From Pseudarcicella hirudinis (GTDB lineage Bacteria; Bacteroidota; Bacteroidia; Cytophagales; Spirosomataceae), in NCBI RefSeq assembly GCF_900115665.1, contig NZ_FOXH01000006.1, positions 310,001 through 374,000 on the forward strand: DNA of 64,000 bases, written 5' to 3'. Made by a program: the position numbers and the translations under genes. Below, piece by piece: positions 8,311 through 15,780 of this stretch (position 1 is its first letter; the number at the start of each line of letters is the position of its first letter). The notes below the pieces were generated by a model, which saw only the letters and a program-made list of their open reading frames with translations, was not told where the DNA came from and made no database searches.

Positions 8311-8357
8311 AGATTCAGACGGAATATAGATATTTTATATGTATTTCGTCTGAATCT
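8311..8357. terminator. Bidirectional terminator between the GMC gene and the XRE gene
   Basis: A long stem, AGATTCAGACG (8311-8321) with CGTCTGAATCT (8347-8357), extended by five further pairs including one G-T. It is placed 8 bp after the GMC stop and before the convergent XRE gene. Confidence 0.7.
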
Positions 8358-8400
8358 TTAACCGAATCTGAGATTGGATATATTTAAATAATCAAGTTTT

Positions 8401-8823
8401 TTACTTCTTTTCAATCAACCTCTCCAACCTCCCCATCATCTCCTCCTTTTCTTTCAGCATCCTTTCATACAAAGCAATCTTTTCTTCGTGTAATTTCTTA
8501 ATCTCATCTAAAGGATTAAAAACTGGATTGTAAAAAACAGAAGCAGATTGATCGTGGTTGTTTATTGTCTGCGCAATAATGTTAACGGCACTCTGTTCAT
8601 CAAAATTCTGTATAGCTTCTACAGGTATTTTCAAGGTATTGGAAATCTTTGCCAGCAGAGGGGCATCAATGGTTTCTTTCTGCTCCAGAAGCGAAATTTT
8701 TTGCTGATTCCAGTCATCACCGAGGTCGGCAGCCAGGGCATCCTGCTTGATACCCATCATCTCACGGAAGCGTTTTACATTGCGTCCCTGGTGTATATTT
8801 TTTGGCGTAGCTGTGTTTGTCAT
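8401..8823 (-). CDS. XRE-family HTH regulator with C-terminal coiled coil
   Basis: A 140-residue DNA-binding protein. Residues 12-65 form a Cro/CI-type helix-turn-helix (NVKRFREMMGIKQDALAADL, then QQKISLLEQKETI, then LLAKISNTLKIPVEAI). Residues 100-140 are a strongly charged heptad-like coiled coil ending EMMGRLERLIEKK, probably for dimerisation. The middle carries the NFDEQSAVNIIAQ and FNPLDEIKKLHEEK segments common in Bacteroidota XRE proteins. It lies just before the restriction-modification island on the opposite strand. It may be an independent housekeeping regulator. Confidence 0.85.
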   Translation of the reverse strand: MTNTATPKNIHQGRNVKRFREMMGIKQDALAADLGDDWNQQKISLLEQKETIDAPLLAKISNTLKIPVEAIQNFDEQSAVNIIAQTINNHDQSASVFYNPVFNPLDEIKKLHEEKIALYERMLKEKEEMMGRLERLIEKK

Positions 8824-9017
8824 GAGGTAAATGTAATTTTTCTTTGGTGTAAATTACGGATTCCTCTAATAAATAGCCAATAAATCAAATAATAATTTAC
8901 CGGTAAAATACAGGTTCACGGTGTGATATATAAACGTATTTTGTTGTTTTGGGAATAATTTGCTTAATATACAGTCTATGTAGTTTAATCGGATAACATT
9001 ATTACGTTCCAAAATCT
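8824..9017. other. AT-rich intergenic region at the left edge of the restriction island
   Basis: Contains the promoter side of the XRE gene. No repeat or gene was recognised. It is visibly AT-richer than the operons to its left, in common with the island that follows. Confidence 0.3.
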
Positions 9018-9194
9018 TTAAGCGGTTCGCTTTTTTCCGGCAGGATATTTCATTTGACGTTCTTTGAAAGCCGTTATTTCCTCTTTTAACTTCTTATTAA
9101 CTTTCTTCAACAAATCATTCTGATGGTGCATAATGCTGATTAGGTTGTTCATCGCATTTAAATCCTCCAACTGACTGTAGATGAATTCTTCCAA
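9018..9194 (-). pseudogene. Short helical reading frame, likely the 3' remnant of a broken gene
   Basis: Minus-strand frame of about 58 codons ending in TAA (9018-9020). It reads like a genuine protein tail: EEFIYSQLEDLNAMNNLISI, then MHHQNDLLKKVNKKLKEEI and KERQMKYPAGKK, a charged helical or coiled-coil segment. An in-frame TAG at 9198-9200 closes it upstream. The only start codons are a TTG at 9194 and an ATG at 9152 (44 residues). I do not recognise the family. It could be a truncated regulator tail or a very small gene. Bounded by the XRE gene and the restriction operon. Confidence 0.4.
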
Positions 9195-9363
9195 CTGCTA
9201 TTTTGTATAAGTTCATTGAAGCGACATATTCTTATTTTTGAAATAATTTAACCGATTTTCTAAACAAGCGTATTGGATTTCGGATAAAATGTCAAATTGT
9301 TTTTCAGATTTTCGGAAAAATTGTTCTGTTTTGGTAGATTTATGTTCAGAAAAACAGACAATA
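9195..9363. promoter_or_regulatory. Probable promoter region of the restriction-modification operon
   Basis: About 170 bp of AT-rich sequence before the controller ATG at 9364. A TTTTCGGAAAAA dyad around 9306-9317 and CAGA/TCTG half sites around it could be controller sites, but no clear C-box arrangement or -7 box stands out. Confidence 0.25.
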
Positions 9364-9582
9364 ATGACCGAATTAGGATTATTCCTTTCCCGAAAATCAG
9401 TAAACCGATCAGACGTTTCCCGAAAAACTGGAATCAGTAAAACACGATTGAGTGAACTAACGAATAACTCCAGCACGAAATTGTGAGTTGATGAATTGTA
9501 CTTGATCGCACTAGCAATTGATGTTGATCCGTGTGAGTTATTGAAAGATGTTTGCAACCACTTGAAACTGAAAAATGATTGA
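9364..9582 (+). pseudogene. HTH controller of the restriction-modification operon, interrupted by in-frame TGA
   Basis: Reading from ATG 9364 gives a compact XRE-type helix-turn-helix: MTELGLFLSRKSVNRSDVSR, then KTGISKTRLSELTNNSSTKL. TGA at 9484-9486 (codon 41) interrupts it, after which the same frame continues as VDELYLIALAIDVDPCELLK and VCNHLKLKND to a stop at 9580-9582. Both halves join into one standard 72-residue HTH, so the TGA is a nonsense change (CGA or AGA to TGA is the simplest path) or a sequencing error. The 3' end overlaps the next gene by 8 bp (9575-9582), showing that the full frame was once translated and coupled. Probably regulated the operon, like C proteins. Confidence 0.75.
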
Positions 9583-10054
9583 ACAAATTAAAAATGTAAT
9601 TGGTGAATTTACTGAAGATGACCTTTTACGATTACAAGTCACTCTTGACAAAGAACTAAAGAGAAGAGGAATCAGGTTTTCCGTTGGTGAACTAGGGGAA
9701 AACATTGCTGTTAATCATTTTAATAAAACACCAGGTTTACCCAATCTTCAAAAAGCACCTACCGGAGTTAAAAATGTAGACGCTCTGTCAAGAGATGGAC
9801 ATAGGTACTCCATTAAAACTGTTCAAAACGGAAAAAAAACGGGAACGATTTATCCAGATCAAGACACAAAACAGCAATTATTCGAATATCTCCTTTTAGT
9901 TAGATTAGATGATGATTACACTTTAGTTGAATTGCATCGATTTTCTTGGAAAGAGTTTGAAGAACTTCGGGCGTGGGATAGTAGAATGAATGCTTGGTAT
10001 GTTCCCGTTAGTTCAAATAGATTAAATCAAGTAGAAAAAATTTTCCCGAGATGA
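9575..10054 (+). CDS. Small PD-(D/E)XK-fold protein, candidate restriction endonuclease
   Basis: A 159-residue protein. After an N-terminal helical region (EDDLLRLQVTLDKELKRRG), a nuclease-like core appears: E39/E42 in VGELGEN, D69 in KNVDALSRDG, then RYSIKT with S79-I80-K81. This fits the E ... D-x(n)-(E/Q/S)-x-K pattern of PD-(D/E)XK enzymes, with Ser in place of the Glu of ExK. TGTIYP and a YLLLVRLDDDYTLVEL strand pair complete the fold. The start overlaps the HTH frame and the stop overlaps the methyltransferase start (ATGA at 10051-10054). The position directly before the methyltransferase makes it the probable cutting subunit. The recognition site is unknown. Confidence 0.65.
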   Translation: MIEQIKNVIGEFTEDDLLRLQVTLDKELKRRGIRFSVGELGENIAVNHFNKTPGLPNLQKAPTGVKNVDALSRDGHRYSIKTVQNGKKTGTIYPDQDTKQQLFEYLLLVRLDDDYTLVELHRFSWKEFEELRAWDSRMNAWYVPVSSNRLNQVEKIFPR

Positions 10055-11013
10055 GAATAAATAGACAAAACGTAAGAACTATAGATCTTTTTTGTGGAGC
10101 TGGAGGGAGTAGCTATGGAGCAAGAATGGCAGGGGCAGAAATTGTAGCAGGATTTGACATTTGGCAATCTGCTATCAAAACTTATGGTAGTAATTTTCCA
10201 AACTCAAGAACTTTTGAAGGTGACTTAAGAGACATGGAGCCTGAAGAAGTGAAAAATCAAATCGGTGAGATAGATTTGATCTTAGCATCACCAGAGTGTA
10301 CAAATCACTCGGTTGCTAAAGGTTCAGCGGAAAGGTGTGAATTGAGTAAACTAACTGCATTTGAAGTAACGAGATATGCAAAAGTATTTAATCCAAAATG
10401 GATTGTGATAGAAAATGTAGTTGAAATGGCTTCATGGAGTGAGCATCCAAAACTTCTTGAAGAACTCTGGAAACTTAATTATTTCGTTAAAGAACTTAGA
10501 TTGAATTCTGCTGATTTTGGTGTACCTCAAGCAAGAAATAGACTGTTCTTAGTCTGTTCCAAAGCTAAAGAGGCAGGTTTACCATCAGCCGGGAAAAAAC
10601 ACGTTCCTGTTTCGGCAATAATAGATTGGTCCGACAAATACAAATACACACCTCTTAGAAAAGCCGGTCGTGCAGAAAAGACGCTAAAGAGAGCCGATAA
10701 TGCTATAAAAGAACTAGGAAAAGATAAGCCATTTTTAATGGTTTATTATGGCACTGGTGACGGCTGGCAAAGTCTTGATAAACCGTTAAGAACAATAACT
10801 ACTTTAGATAGATTTGCTCTTGTAGTTCCTGACGGAAACAATGGACATAAAATGCGAATGCTTCAACCTGAAGAGCTAAAACTGGCTATGGGTTTTGGAA
10901 GTGATTTCAACTTGAATTTAGACAGTTTGTCAAGAAGAGAGCGTATAAAATTAATGGGGAATGGAGTCTGTCCACCAGTTATGGAGTCTATCGTTAAATC
11001 ATTAATAAGCTGA
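10051..11013 (+). CDS. DNA cytosine-5 methyltransferase
   Basis: A 320-residue m5C methyltransferase that would protect host DNA by transferring methyl from S-adenosylmethionine. Motifs in order: motif I IDLFCGAGGSS (residues 11-21), motif IV ASPECTNHS with catalytic C83 (the usual P-C-Q is P-E-C-T here), motif VI ENV at E121, motif VIII QARNR (160-164), motif IX PLRTITTLDRFALV, motif X GNGVCPPV near residue 307. The region between VIII and IX, which carries target recognition, is short (about 75 residues). All key residues are present, so it should be active. Stop-start overlap with the preceding nuclease-like gene shows an operon. Confidence 0.92.
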   Translation: MRINRQNVRTIDLFCGAGGSSYGARMAGAEIVAGFDIWQSAIKTYGSNFPNSRTFEGDLRDMEPEEVKNQIGEIDLILASPECTNHSVAKGSAERCELSKLTAFEVTRYAKVFNPKWIVIENVVEMASWSEHPKLLEELWKLNYFVKELRLNSADFGVPQARNRLFLVCSKAKEAGLPSAGKKHVPVSAIIDWSDKYKYTPLRKAGRAEKTLKRADNAIKELGKDKPFLMVYYGTGDGWQSLDKPLRTITTLDRFALVVPDGNNGHKMRMLQPEELKLAMGFGSDFNLNLDSLSRRERIKLMGNGVCPPVMESIVKSLIS

Positions 11014-11042
11014 TAGTTAAAAAACTAAAAACCACTATTCAT

Positions 11043-12899
11043 ATGGACAAAAAACTTGTATTGAACTTCGATCCCAGTACAATTGAGCATTTAGGGATTT
11101 CTTTATACTCAAAATTGCCTAGCGTATTATCAGAACTAGTGTCTAATTCATGGGATGCTGATGCAGATAAAGTTACAATTGATTTCATTCATAAAGATTC
11201 TACAAAAGAAATCTTGTACAAAGATAATGGAGAAGGTATGACCTTTGATGAACTGAACGAAAAATATCTGGTAATCGGTCGAAATCGAAGAAAAGACCTT
11301 GATAAAAAACTACTTACAGCGAAGAATAGAAAAGTTATTGGTAAAAAAGGACTCGGTAAATTATCAGTTTTTGGTATTTGTGATACTATTGAAGTCATTT
11401 CAGTAAAAAACGGATTAAAGAATCACTTTTTAATGGATTTGGCTGCAATAAAATCTAGTAGTAAGCATTTATATGAACCAGAACTGATTGCCGTTGATCA
11501 AACTACTCAAGAATCTAGCGGAACTATTTTAAAGCTAACTAAAGTAAGAAGGAAAGCAGATTTCAATCTCGAAGAAATTTCTGTAAGTCTGTCTAAAAAA
11601 TTTTTGATTCTTGACCAAATGGAAGTCAAGATTTATCATAATGGCGAAAATGAAACTCTAGTAACAAATGAACTCAAGTACTCTGATATTAACGTTGAGT
11701 TTGAATGGACATTTCCTGATGTTAAATTTGATTCAGACTATGAATATTGGAGTTCTATAAAAGGCAAAGTAATAACACTAACTACTCCAGTAAAGGATAC
11801 CGAAATGAGGGGGATTTATTTAACTTCTCGAGGAAAGATTGTTAATACTGCTAGTTTTTATGGAGCAAGAGACAATGACCTTTTTCATAATTACGTAACT
11901 GGTTATTTAGAAATTGATTTCATAGATGATTTCGATGATGATGTAATTTCAACTGATCGTCACTCATTGAATTGGGAACATGAGGAAACTAAAAAACTCC
12001 AGGACTATCTTCACAAAATAATCAAACTCATTGGAAAGGAGTGGAGGGAGAAGAGAAGTAAAAATAAGAGAGAGTTAATACTCGAAGAGCAGAGCTTAAA
12101 TATTTCTGATTGGCAACAGAGTCTACCAACCTATGAAAGGGAGCTAAGTAATAAAATTATTGACCCGATATTGGACAATGCCAATATTGATGTTCAAGAA
12201 TCATCGAGGATAATAGGTAATGTTATCAATAAATTCGAAAATCAAACCTTTAAGGAGTATGCTTCCAAAATAGCGGACATATCAAAACCAGAGGACATCC
12301 CAAATCTTTTACTGCTGATGGAAGACTGGAAGGCGATTGAAGCAAAACAATTTAAGGATTTAGCTTATTCAAGAATTGAAGTAATAAAACAATTCGAAAA
12401 TTACATAAGTACTAATACGAATGAGGTTCCAACCTTACATAACTTTTTAAAAAAGTTCTCATGGCTACTTGATCCAAGAATTCTAGAGTTTAAAGACGAA
12501 GTAACATATTCAACTCTGTTGAAAGAAACCTTTCCCGAAACCGAATTAGATGATAAAAATCGTAGAATTGATTTCTTATGTAGCAATGCACTTGGGGAAA
12601 TCCTCTATGTTATAGAAATTAAGCGGAGTTTATACAAGGTTGATGAAAAAGCACTTGAACAAGCCTATCATTACCAAGCATTTTTAGAAAACAGATTTGC
12701 TTCTCAAAGTGGATTTTCACGAGTAGTATGTTACGTTGTCGGAGGGGAAAAATCGGATGATTATAAGTTCAAATCCAAAGAGAAAACTTATATCGCCTCG
12801 GGACAAGTATTTGTTAAGACATACAGAGAGCTTTTGGAACAATCAAAAGAATATCACAAGGAATTTATTGAAGCATATGACCATTTTAAAGAACGATAA
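11043..12899 (+). CDS. MORC/MutL-like GHKL ATPase with C-terminal PD-(D/E)XK domain
   Basis: A 618-residue protein. The N-terminal GHKL ATPase has the N-box ELVSNSWDADAD (E31), G1 DNGEGM (61-66) and G2 GKKGLGKLS (100-108), the pattern of MutL/MORC/gyrase-B ATPases. A helical middle follows. The C-terminus has a second module with D510 in RRIDFLC and E525-I-K527 in YVIEIKRS, a full PD-(D/E)XK motif, then KALEQAYHYQAFLE, a layout seen in DUF4263/Shedu-like nucleases. It follows the methyltransferase by 29 bp. MORC-like ATPases in R-M operons are known (Iyer, Abhiman and Aravind 2008). It may remodel or clamp DNA and act as an ATP-gated nuclease. The fused nuclease motif beside a separate small nuclease is the notable point. 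Confidence 0.85.
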   Translation: MDKKLVLNFDPSTIEHLGISLYSKLPSVLSELVSNSWDADADKVTIDFIHKDSTKEILYKDNGEGMTFDELNEKYLVIGRNRRKDLDKKLLTAKNRKVIGKKGLGKLSVFGICDTIEVISVKNGLKNHFLMDLAAIKSSSKHLYEPELIAVDQTTQESSGTILKLTKVRRKADFNLEEISVSLSKKFLILDQMEVKIYHNGENETLVTNELKYSDINVEFEWTFPDVKFDSDYEYWSSIKGKVITLTTPVKDTEMRGIYLTSRGKIVNTASFYGARDNDLFHNYVTGYLEIDFIDDFDDDVISTDRHSLNWEHEETKKLQDYLHKIIKLIGKEWREKRSKNKRELILEEQSLNISDWQQSLPTYERELSNKIIDPILDNANIDVQESSRIIGNVINKFENQTFKEYASKIADISKPEDIPNLLLLMEDWKAIEAKQFKDLAYSRIEVIKQFENYISTNTNEVPTLHNFLKKFSWLLDPRILEFKDEVTYSTLLKETFPETELDDKNRRIDFLCSNALGEILYVIEIKRSLYKVDEKALEQAYHYQAFLENRFASQSGFSRVVCYVVGGEKSDDYKFKSKEKTYIASGQVFVKTYRELLEQSKEYHKEFIEAYDHFKER

Positions 12900-13522
12900 C
12901 TGATCCACTCGGTAATGTTTAATAGAATCATCAATACGAAGCGATATCCAAAACCGGCCCTTACGCGGAAAGTGTAGAAAACAAGCGGAATGGAGCGTTG
13001 TTTAACCCCTGTTTGAGCGCAGTTGGGGTGCGAACAGTGTGGAATGCAGTGCTAGTTTTCAAGCTTTACGTGTACAGGCCTAGACTTTTTGGCTCCACCT
13101 TTTTTGGCAATGAAAAAAGGTGGAAATCTCCCTGAAAAGAACGCCATAAATCAATTCCCTAGAAAAGAATAAAAGTTGGAGCCTTAGGAAAAACCTGTGG
13201 GAGGCTGTGCGTCGGAAAAGATTGCAGAGCAGCATTTTTCAAAACCAAATTTCCGTCAGGTGGTTTTTAAAATTCTGCTGTAATAAGTGCGTCGGTTGCG
13301 CGGCTATTTAATATAACGTCTAATTATAGGGCAAATCCTTCGGAGAACAATCACTATTTACTTTAGCGTGAATCCGCCAGCCATGGCGGATCACAGACAT
13401 AATATGACATTATAGATGATAAATTCCGTTTTATCGCATAATTTATGTTATGTTAAATAGAAAATTATAAATCCCATCACCGCTATTCCATGTGAATTTT
13501 GAATAACAGCAGCGGGGAAATT
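12900..13522. repeat. Repeat-rich non-coding region downstream of the restriction operon
   Basis: No gene was found in these 620 bp. It contains several dyads: CCACCTTTTTT / AAAAAAGGTGG (13095-13105 with 13113-13123), an imperfect inverted repeat 13230-13246 with 13262-13280, and ATCCGCCA / TGGCGGAT (13372-13379 with 13384-13391). The segment around 13010-13100 (gagcgcag..., agtgctagttttcaagc, tacaggcctagac) has the look of dispersed REP-like intergenic repeats of Bacteroidota genomes. This is recognition by eye; only a genome-wide copy count can confirm it. Confidence 0.45.
13372..13391. repeat. Perfect 8-bp dyad ATCCGCCA-gcca-TGGCGGAT
   Basis: A GC-rich perfect hairpin with a 4-nt loop inside otherwise AT-rich sequence. 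There is no T-run after it, so it is more likely a dispersed palindrome than a terminator. Confidence 0.55.
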
Positions 13523-14350
13523 CTATTTAAGCCCCTTCCATTTTTGAATTAACATATCTGTGATGATTTCATAGCCTTTGTCAGAAGGATGAAGTCCGTC
13601 GTAAGTCATGTCCGCTGCTTCTGCCGGATAAGGATATTCATCTTTCTCAGGATCAAAGGGAATATCTTTGTATTCCGGATAAGTGTAATTTTTGTAAAGT
13701 CCGGTCTGAGGATCTTTCAGTCTTTTGAATTTCACCATATTTTCGAGCGTCATTCCGCTCTCATGGTATAAGTCAACGACAGGCATTTTTTCCAGTTTCC
13801 CGATCTCAATAACGGCATTGCAAACCTGTTCCAGACTTTGTCCGTTTTTCAGTTTATCGGAGCTGAAAGCATTATTCCTGAAACCATTGATATACACAAA
13901 ATCGCCTCTTTGCATAGGGGTTATGAGTATGATTCTGGCCTTTTTATTGAGATTTTTCAGTTTATCGGTTATGATTCTGAATGAACCGTAAATGGTTCCT
14001 GTTCCGGTATTCTGTTCATAATCCGAAAGTGTTCCGATGGTTTTTCCCTGCCACCAATCGTTAGTTCCCAGAAAAACGGAATAGACATCTGCTTTTACCA
14101 GTCCGAGTGACCCGATATTTTCAGCAATCTTAACGGAAGTCCAGCCATTATGCCCCTGATTGATGTATTCAACCTGCGGGAATTTCCCGGTAAGCAATGT
14201 CATATAACCTTTGGTAATCCGTTTTCCGGTTTCATCCTGATGGTCATTGAGGTAGGTAATTGAGTCTCCGAGGGCGAGCCAGGTGATTTTCCGGGGAGAG
14301 GTTCCGGCACAGCATAAAATCAGCGTAATAAATACAAGAATTCTTTTCAT
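13523..14350 (-). CDS. Secreted SGNH/GDSL-type esterase
   Basis: A 275-residue hydrolase starting at the ATG at 14350, which places a signal peptide (MKRILVFITLILCCAG) at the N-terminus; an upstream in-frame ATG at 14386 would bury it. Block I is LALGDSITY with the catalytic Ser, block II the Gly in NQGHNGWTS, block III LGTNDWW with the oxyanion Asn, and block V DGLHPSDKGYE with the catalytic Asp-x-x-His. It likely deacylates a carbohydrate or other ester in the periplasm. Its neighbours, Fic and deacetylase genes, do not point to a substrate. It stands alone, separated from the restriction island by the repeat-rich gap. Confidence 0.88.
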   Translation of the reverse strand: MKRILVFITLILCCAGTSPRKITWLALGDSITYLNDHQDETGKRITKGYMTLLTGKFPQVEYINQGHNGWTSVKIAENIGSLGLVKADVYSVFLGTNDWWQGKTIGTLSDYEQNTGTGTIYGSFRIITDKLKNLNKKARIILITPMQRGDFVYINGFRNNAFSSDKLKNGQSLEQVCNAVIEIGKLEKMPVVDLYHESGMTLENMVKFKRLKDPQTGLYKNYTYPEYKDIPFDPEKDEYPYPAEAADMTYDGLHPSDKGYEIITDMLIQKWKGLK

Positions 14351-14460
14351 ACAGTTAAAAATAAGTTCGGAGCCAAATATATTCATTTTACCTGAAGGAA
14401 TCCCTATTATTTATATGCTGAAACATACACTTTTATCGTTTCCGATAATCTGAAATATGG

Positions 14461-15552
14461 CTATTCCAAAATCAATTCATAATTAGTACTTCGTCCACCT
14501 GATTCCTCTTGTTTAAGGATTCCTTTATCCATTAAATCTTTAATATCTCTCAAAGCTGTATCGGCCGAACATTTTGCGATTTTAGCCCATTTGGAGGTTT
14601 TTAATTTCCCATCAAATCCATCTAACAGTTTATTGAGCATTAGCCTCTGTCGGCTGTTTAAGCTGGTGTCTTTATGTTTCTGCCAGAAATCTGCTTTTTG
14701 AAGAATCTTTTCCAGCGTTACTTCTGTATTCTCTAAAGCGTGATACAAACAATTCAGGAACCAAACTAACCATTCTGTTATATCACCGGAACTATGCTGT
14801 ACCTTTTGCAAGATCTCATAATAGTTCTTTTTCTCGATAAGAATCTGGTTTGACAAACTATAAAATCGCTGAAAACTATTCTCTGAACGAGCTAGCAGCA
14901 TATCTGAAATCGCCCTGGCGATACGGCCATTTCCGTCATCGAACGGGTGAATAATAATGAACCAGAAATGAGCAATTGCAGCTTTTAGCACATCATCTAA
15001 TCCGGTTTCATTATTAAGCCATCCCAGAAAGACATCCATCTCTTTTTTTACCAGACCAGGTGAAGGAGCCTGAAAGTGTATCTTTTCTTTACCCATCGCT
15101 CCTGATACTATCTGCATTTCCCCATTACGGTAGTTCCCGGCAACTATTCTGTGCATTCCACTCCAACCTGTTGGAAAGAGGGCAGCGTGCCATCCGAAAA
15201 TCCGTTCTTCATCGAGAGGTTTATTGTATTTTTGCGTGGCGTCGAGCATCATTTCTACTATGCCTTCAACATTCCTGTTGGCCACAATCCCGGCATATTC
15301 CATACCCAGTCTTCGGGCTATTGAGGAACGGACTTGTTCATAGTTTAGAATTTCGCCTTCTATTTCTGATGATTTCAAAACATCTAATGTCAGGGTAGAA
15401 AGCATAGTTTCTTCCTTGACTGAAAAACCCAATGACCCCATTTTTCCGAAAACCATCCCCTGAAGATGCCGGACTTTTCCTAAAATCAAGGTTATTTGTT
15501 TGTCGTCCCAGGTAAATTCCGGCCATTTGTCGTTCTCATAAATATATCTCAT
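14461..15552 (-). CDS. Fic family protein (AMP-transferase) with N-terminal inhibitory helix
   Basis: A 363-residue protein. The N-terminus (residues 1-90, YENDKWPEFTWDD ... SSIARRLG) is the DUF4172-type Fic N-terminal domain. S61-x3-E65-G66 is the [S/T]xxxE[G/N] inhibitory motif, so this is a class II, self-inhibited enzyme. The catalytic loop HPFDDGNGRIAR starts at H202 and keeps all HPFx[D/E]GNGRxxR residues. A winged-helix DNA-binding-like domain follows (about 300-360: SKWAKIAKCSADTALRDIKD). It probably adenylylates a protein hydroxyl when inhibition is relieved. The target is unknown, and no separate antitoxin gene is needed. Confidence 0.92.
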   Translation of the reverse strand: MRYIYENDKWPEFTWDDKQITLILGKVRHLQGMVFGKMGSLGFSVKEETMLSTLTLDVLKSSEIEGEILNYEQVRSSIARRLGMEYAGIVANRNVEGIVEMMLDATQKYNKPLDEERIFGWHAALFPTGWSGMHRIVAGNYRNGEMQIVSGAMGKEKIHFQAPSPGLVKKEMDVFLGWLNNETGLDDVLKAAIAHFWFIIIHPFDDGNGRIARAISDMLLARSENSFQRFYSLSNQILIEKKNYYEILQKVQHSSGDITEWLVWFLNCLYHALENTEVTLEKILQKADFWQKHKDTSLNSRQRLMLNKLLDGFDGKLKTSKWAKIAKCSADTALRDIKDLMDKGILKQEESGGRSTNYELILE

Positions 15553-15750
15553 CAGTTATTCTATTTTAGCGCTTGCGGTAAATATATCAAATATTCTCCG
15601 CATATTTAAGGGGAATAGGGCTGTTATTCTCCGCAACCTCCTTTCTTTTACCTCGGTTAAAACGAAATTCTGATTGACGGACATTAAACCTTATAGCTTT
15701 TGTCTGCTTAAATTTTCATGTGATTTTAAACTTTACTCACAGGTCTTTAC

Positions 15751-15758
15751 TATTTTTG
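15751..15758 (+). promoter_or_regulatory. Bacteroidota -7 box (TATTTTTG) ahead of the deacetylase gene
   Basis: A TAnnTTTG match 22 bp before ATG 15781 implies a short leader. The -33 element is unclear. Confidence 0.4.
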
Positions 15759-15780
15759 GGTACCTTTTTCACCTTTTGAA

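Noticed and set aside
9484-9486. Selenocysteine or programmed recoding at the controller TGA
   Set aside because: No redox context and no SECIS-like hairpin was seen after the codon; an HTH exit region is not a selenocysteine site. Nonsense mutation or error is simpler.
9213-9557. 114-codon minus-strand frame across the HTH controller
   Set aside because: The plus strand encodes a recognisable helix-turn-helix in both halves; the antisense frame is a by-product.
13095-13123. Strong terminator after the R-M operon
   Set aside because: The hairpin CCACCTTTTTT / AAAAAAGGTGG has its T-run inside the stem and none after it, so it is not a canonical intrinsic terminator.
8824-13522. Classical mobile-element boundaries (terminal inverted repeats, tRNA attachment site, integrase) around the R-M island
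   Set aside because: No integrase or transposase gene, no tRNA gene and no matching direct repeats at the two ends were found.
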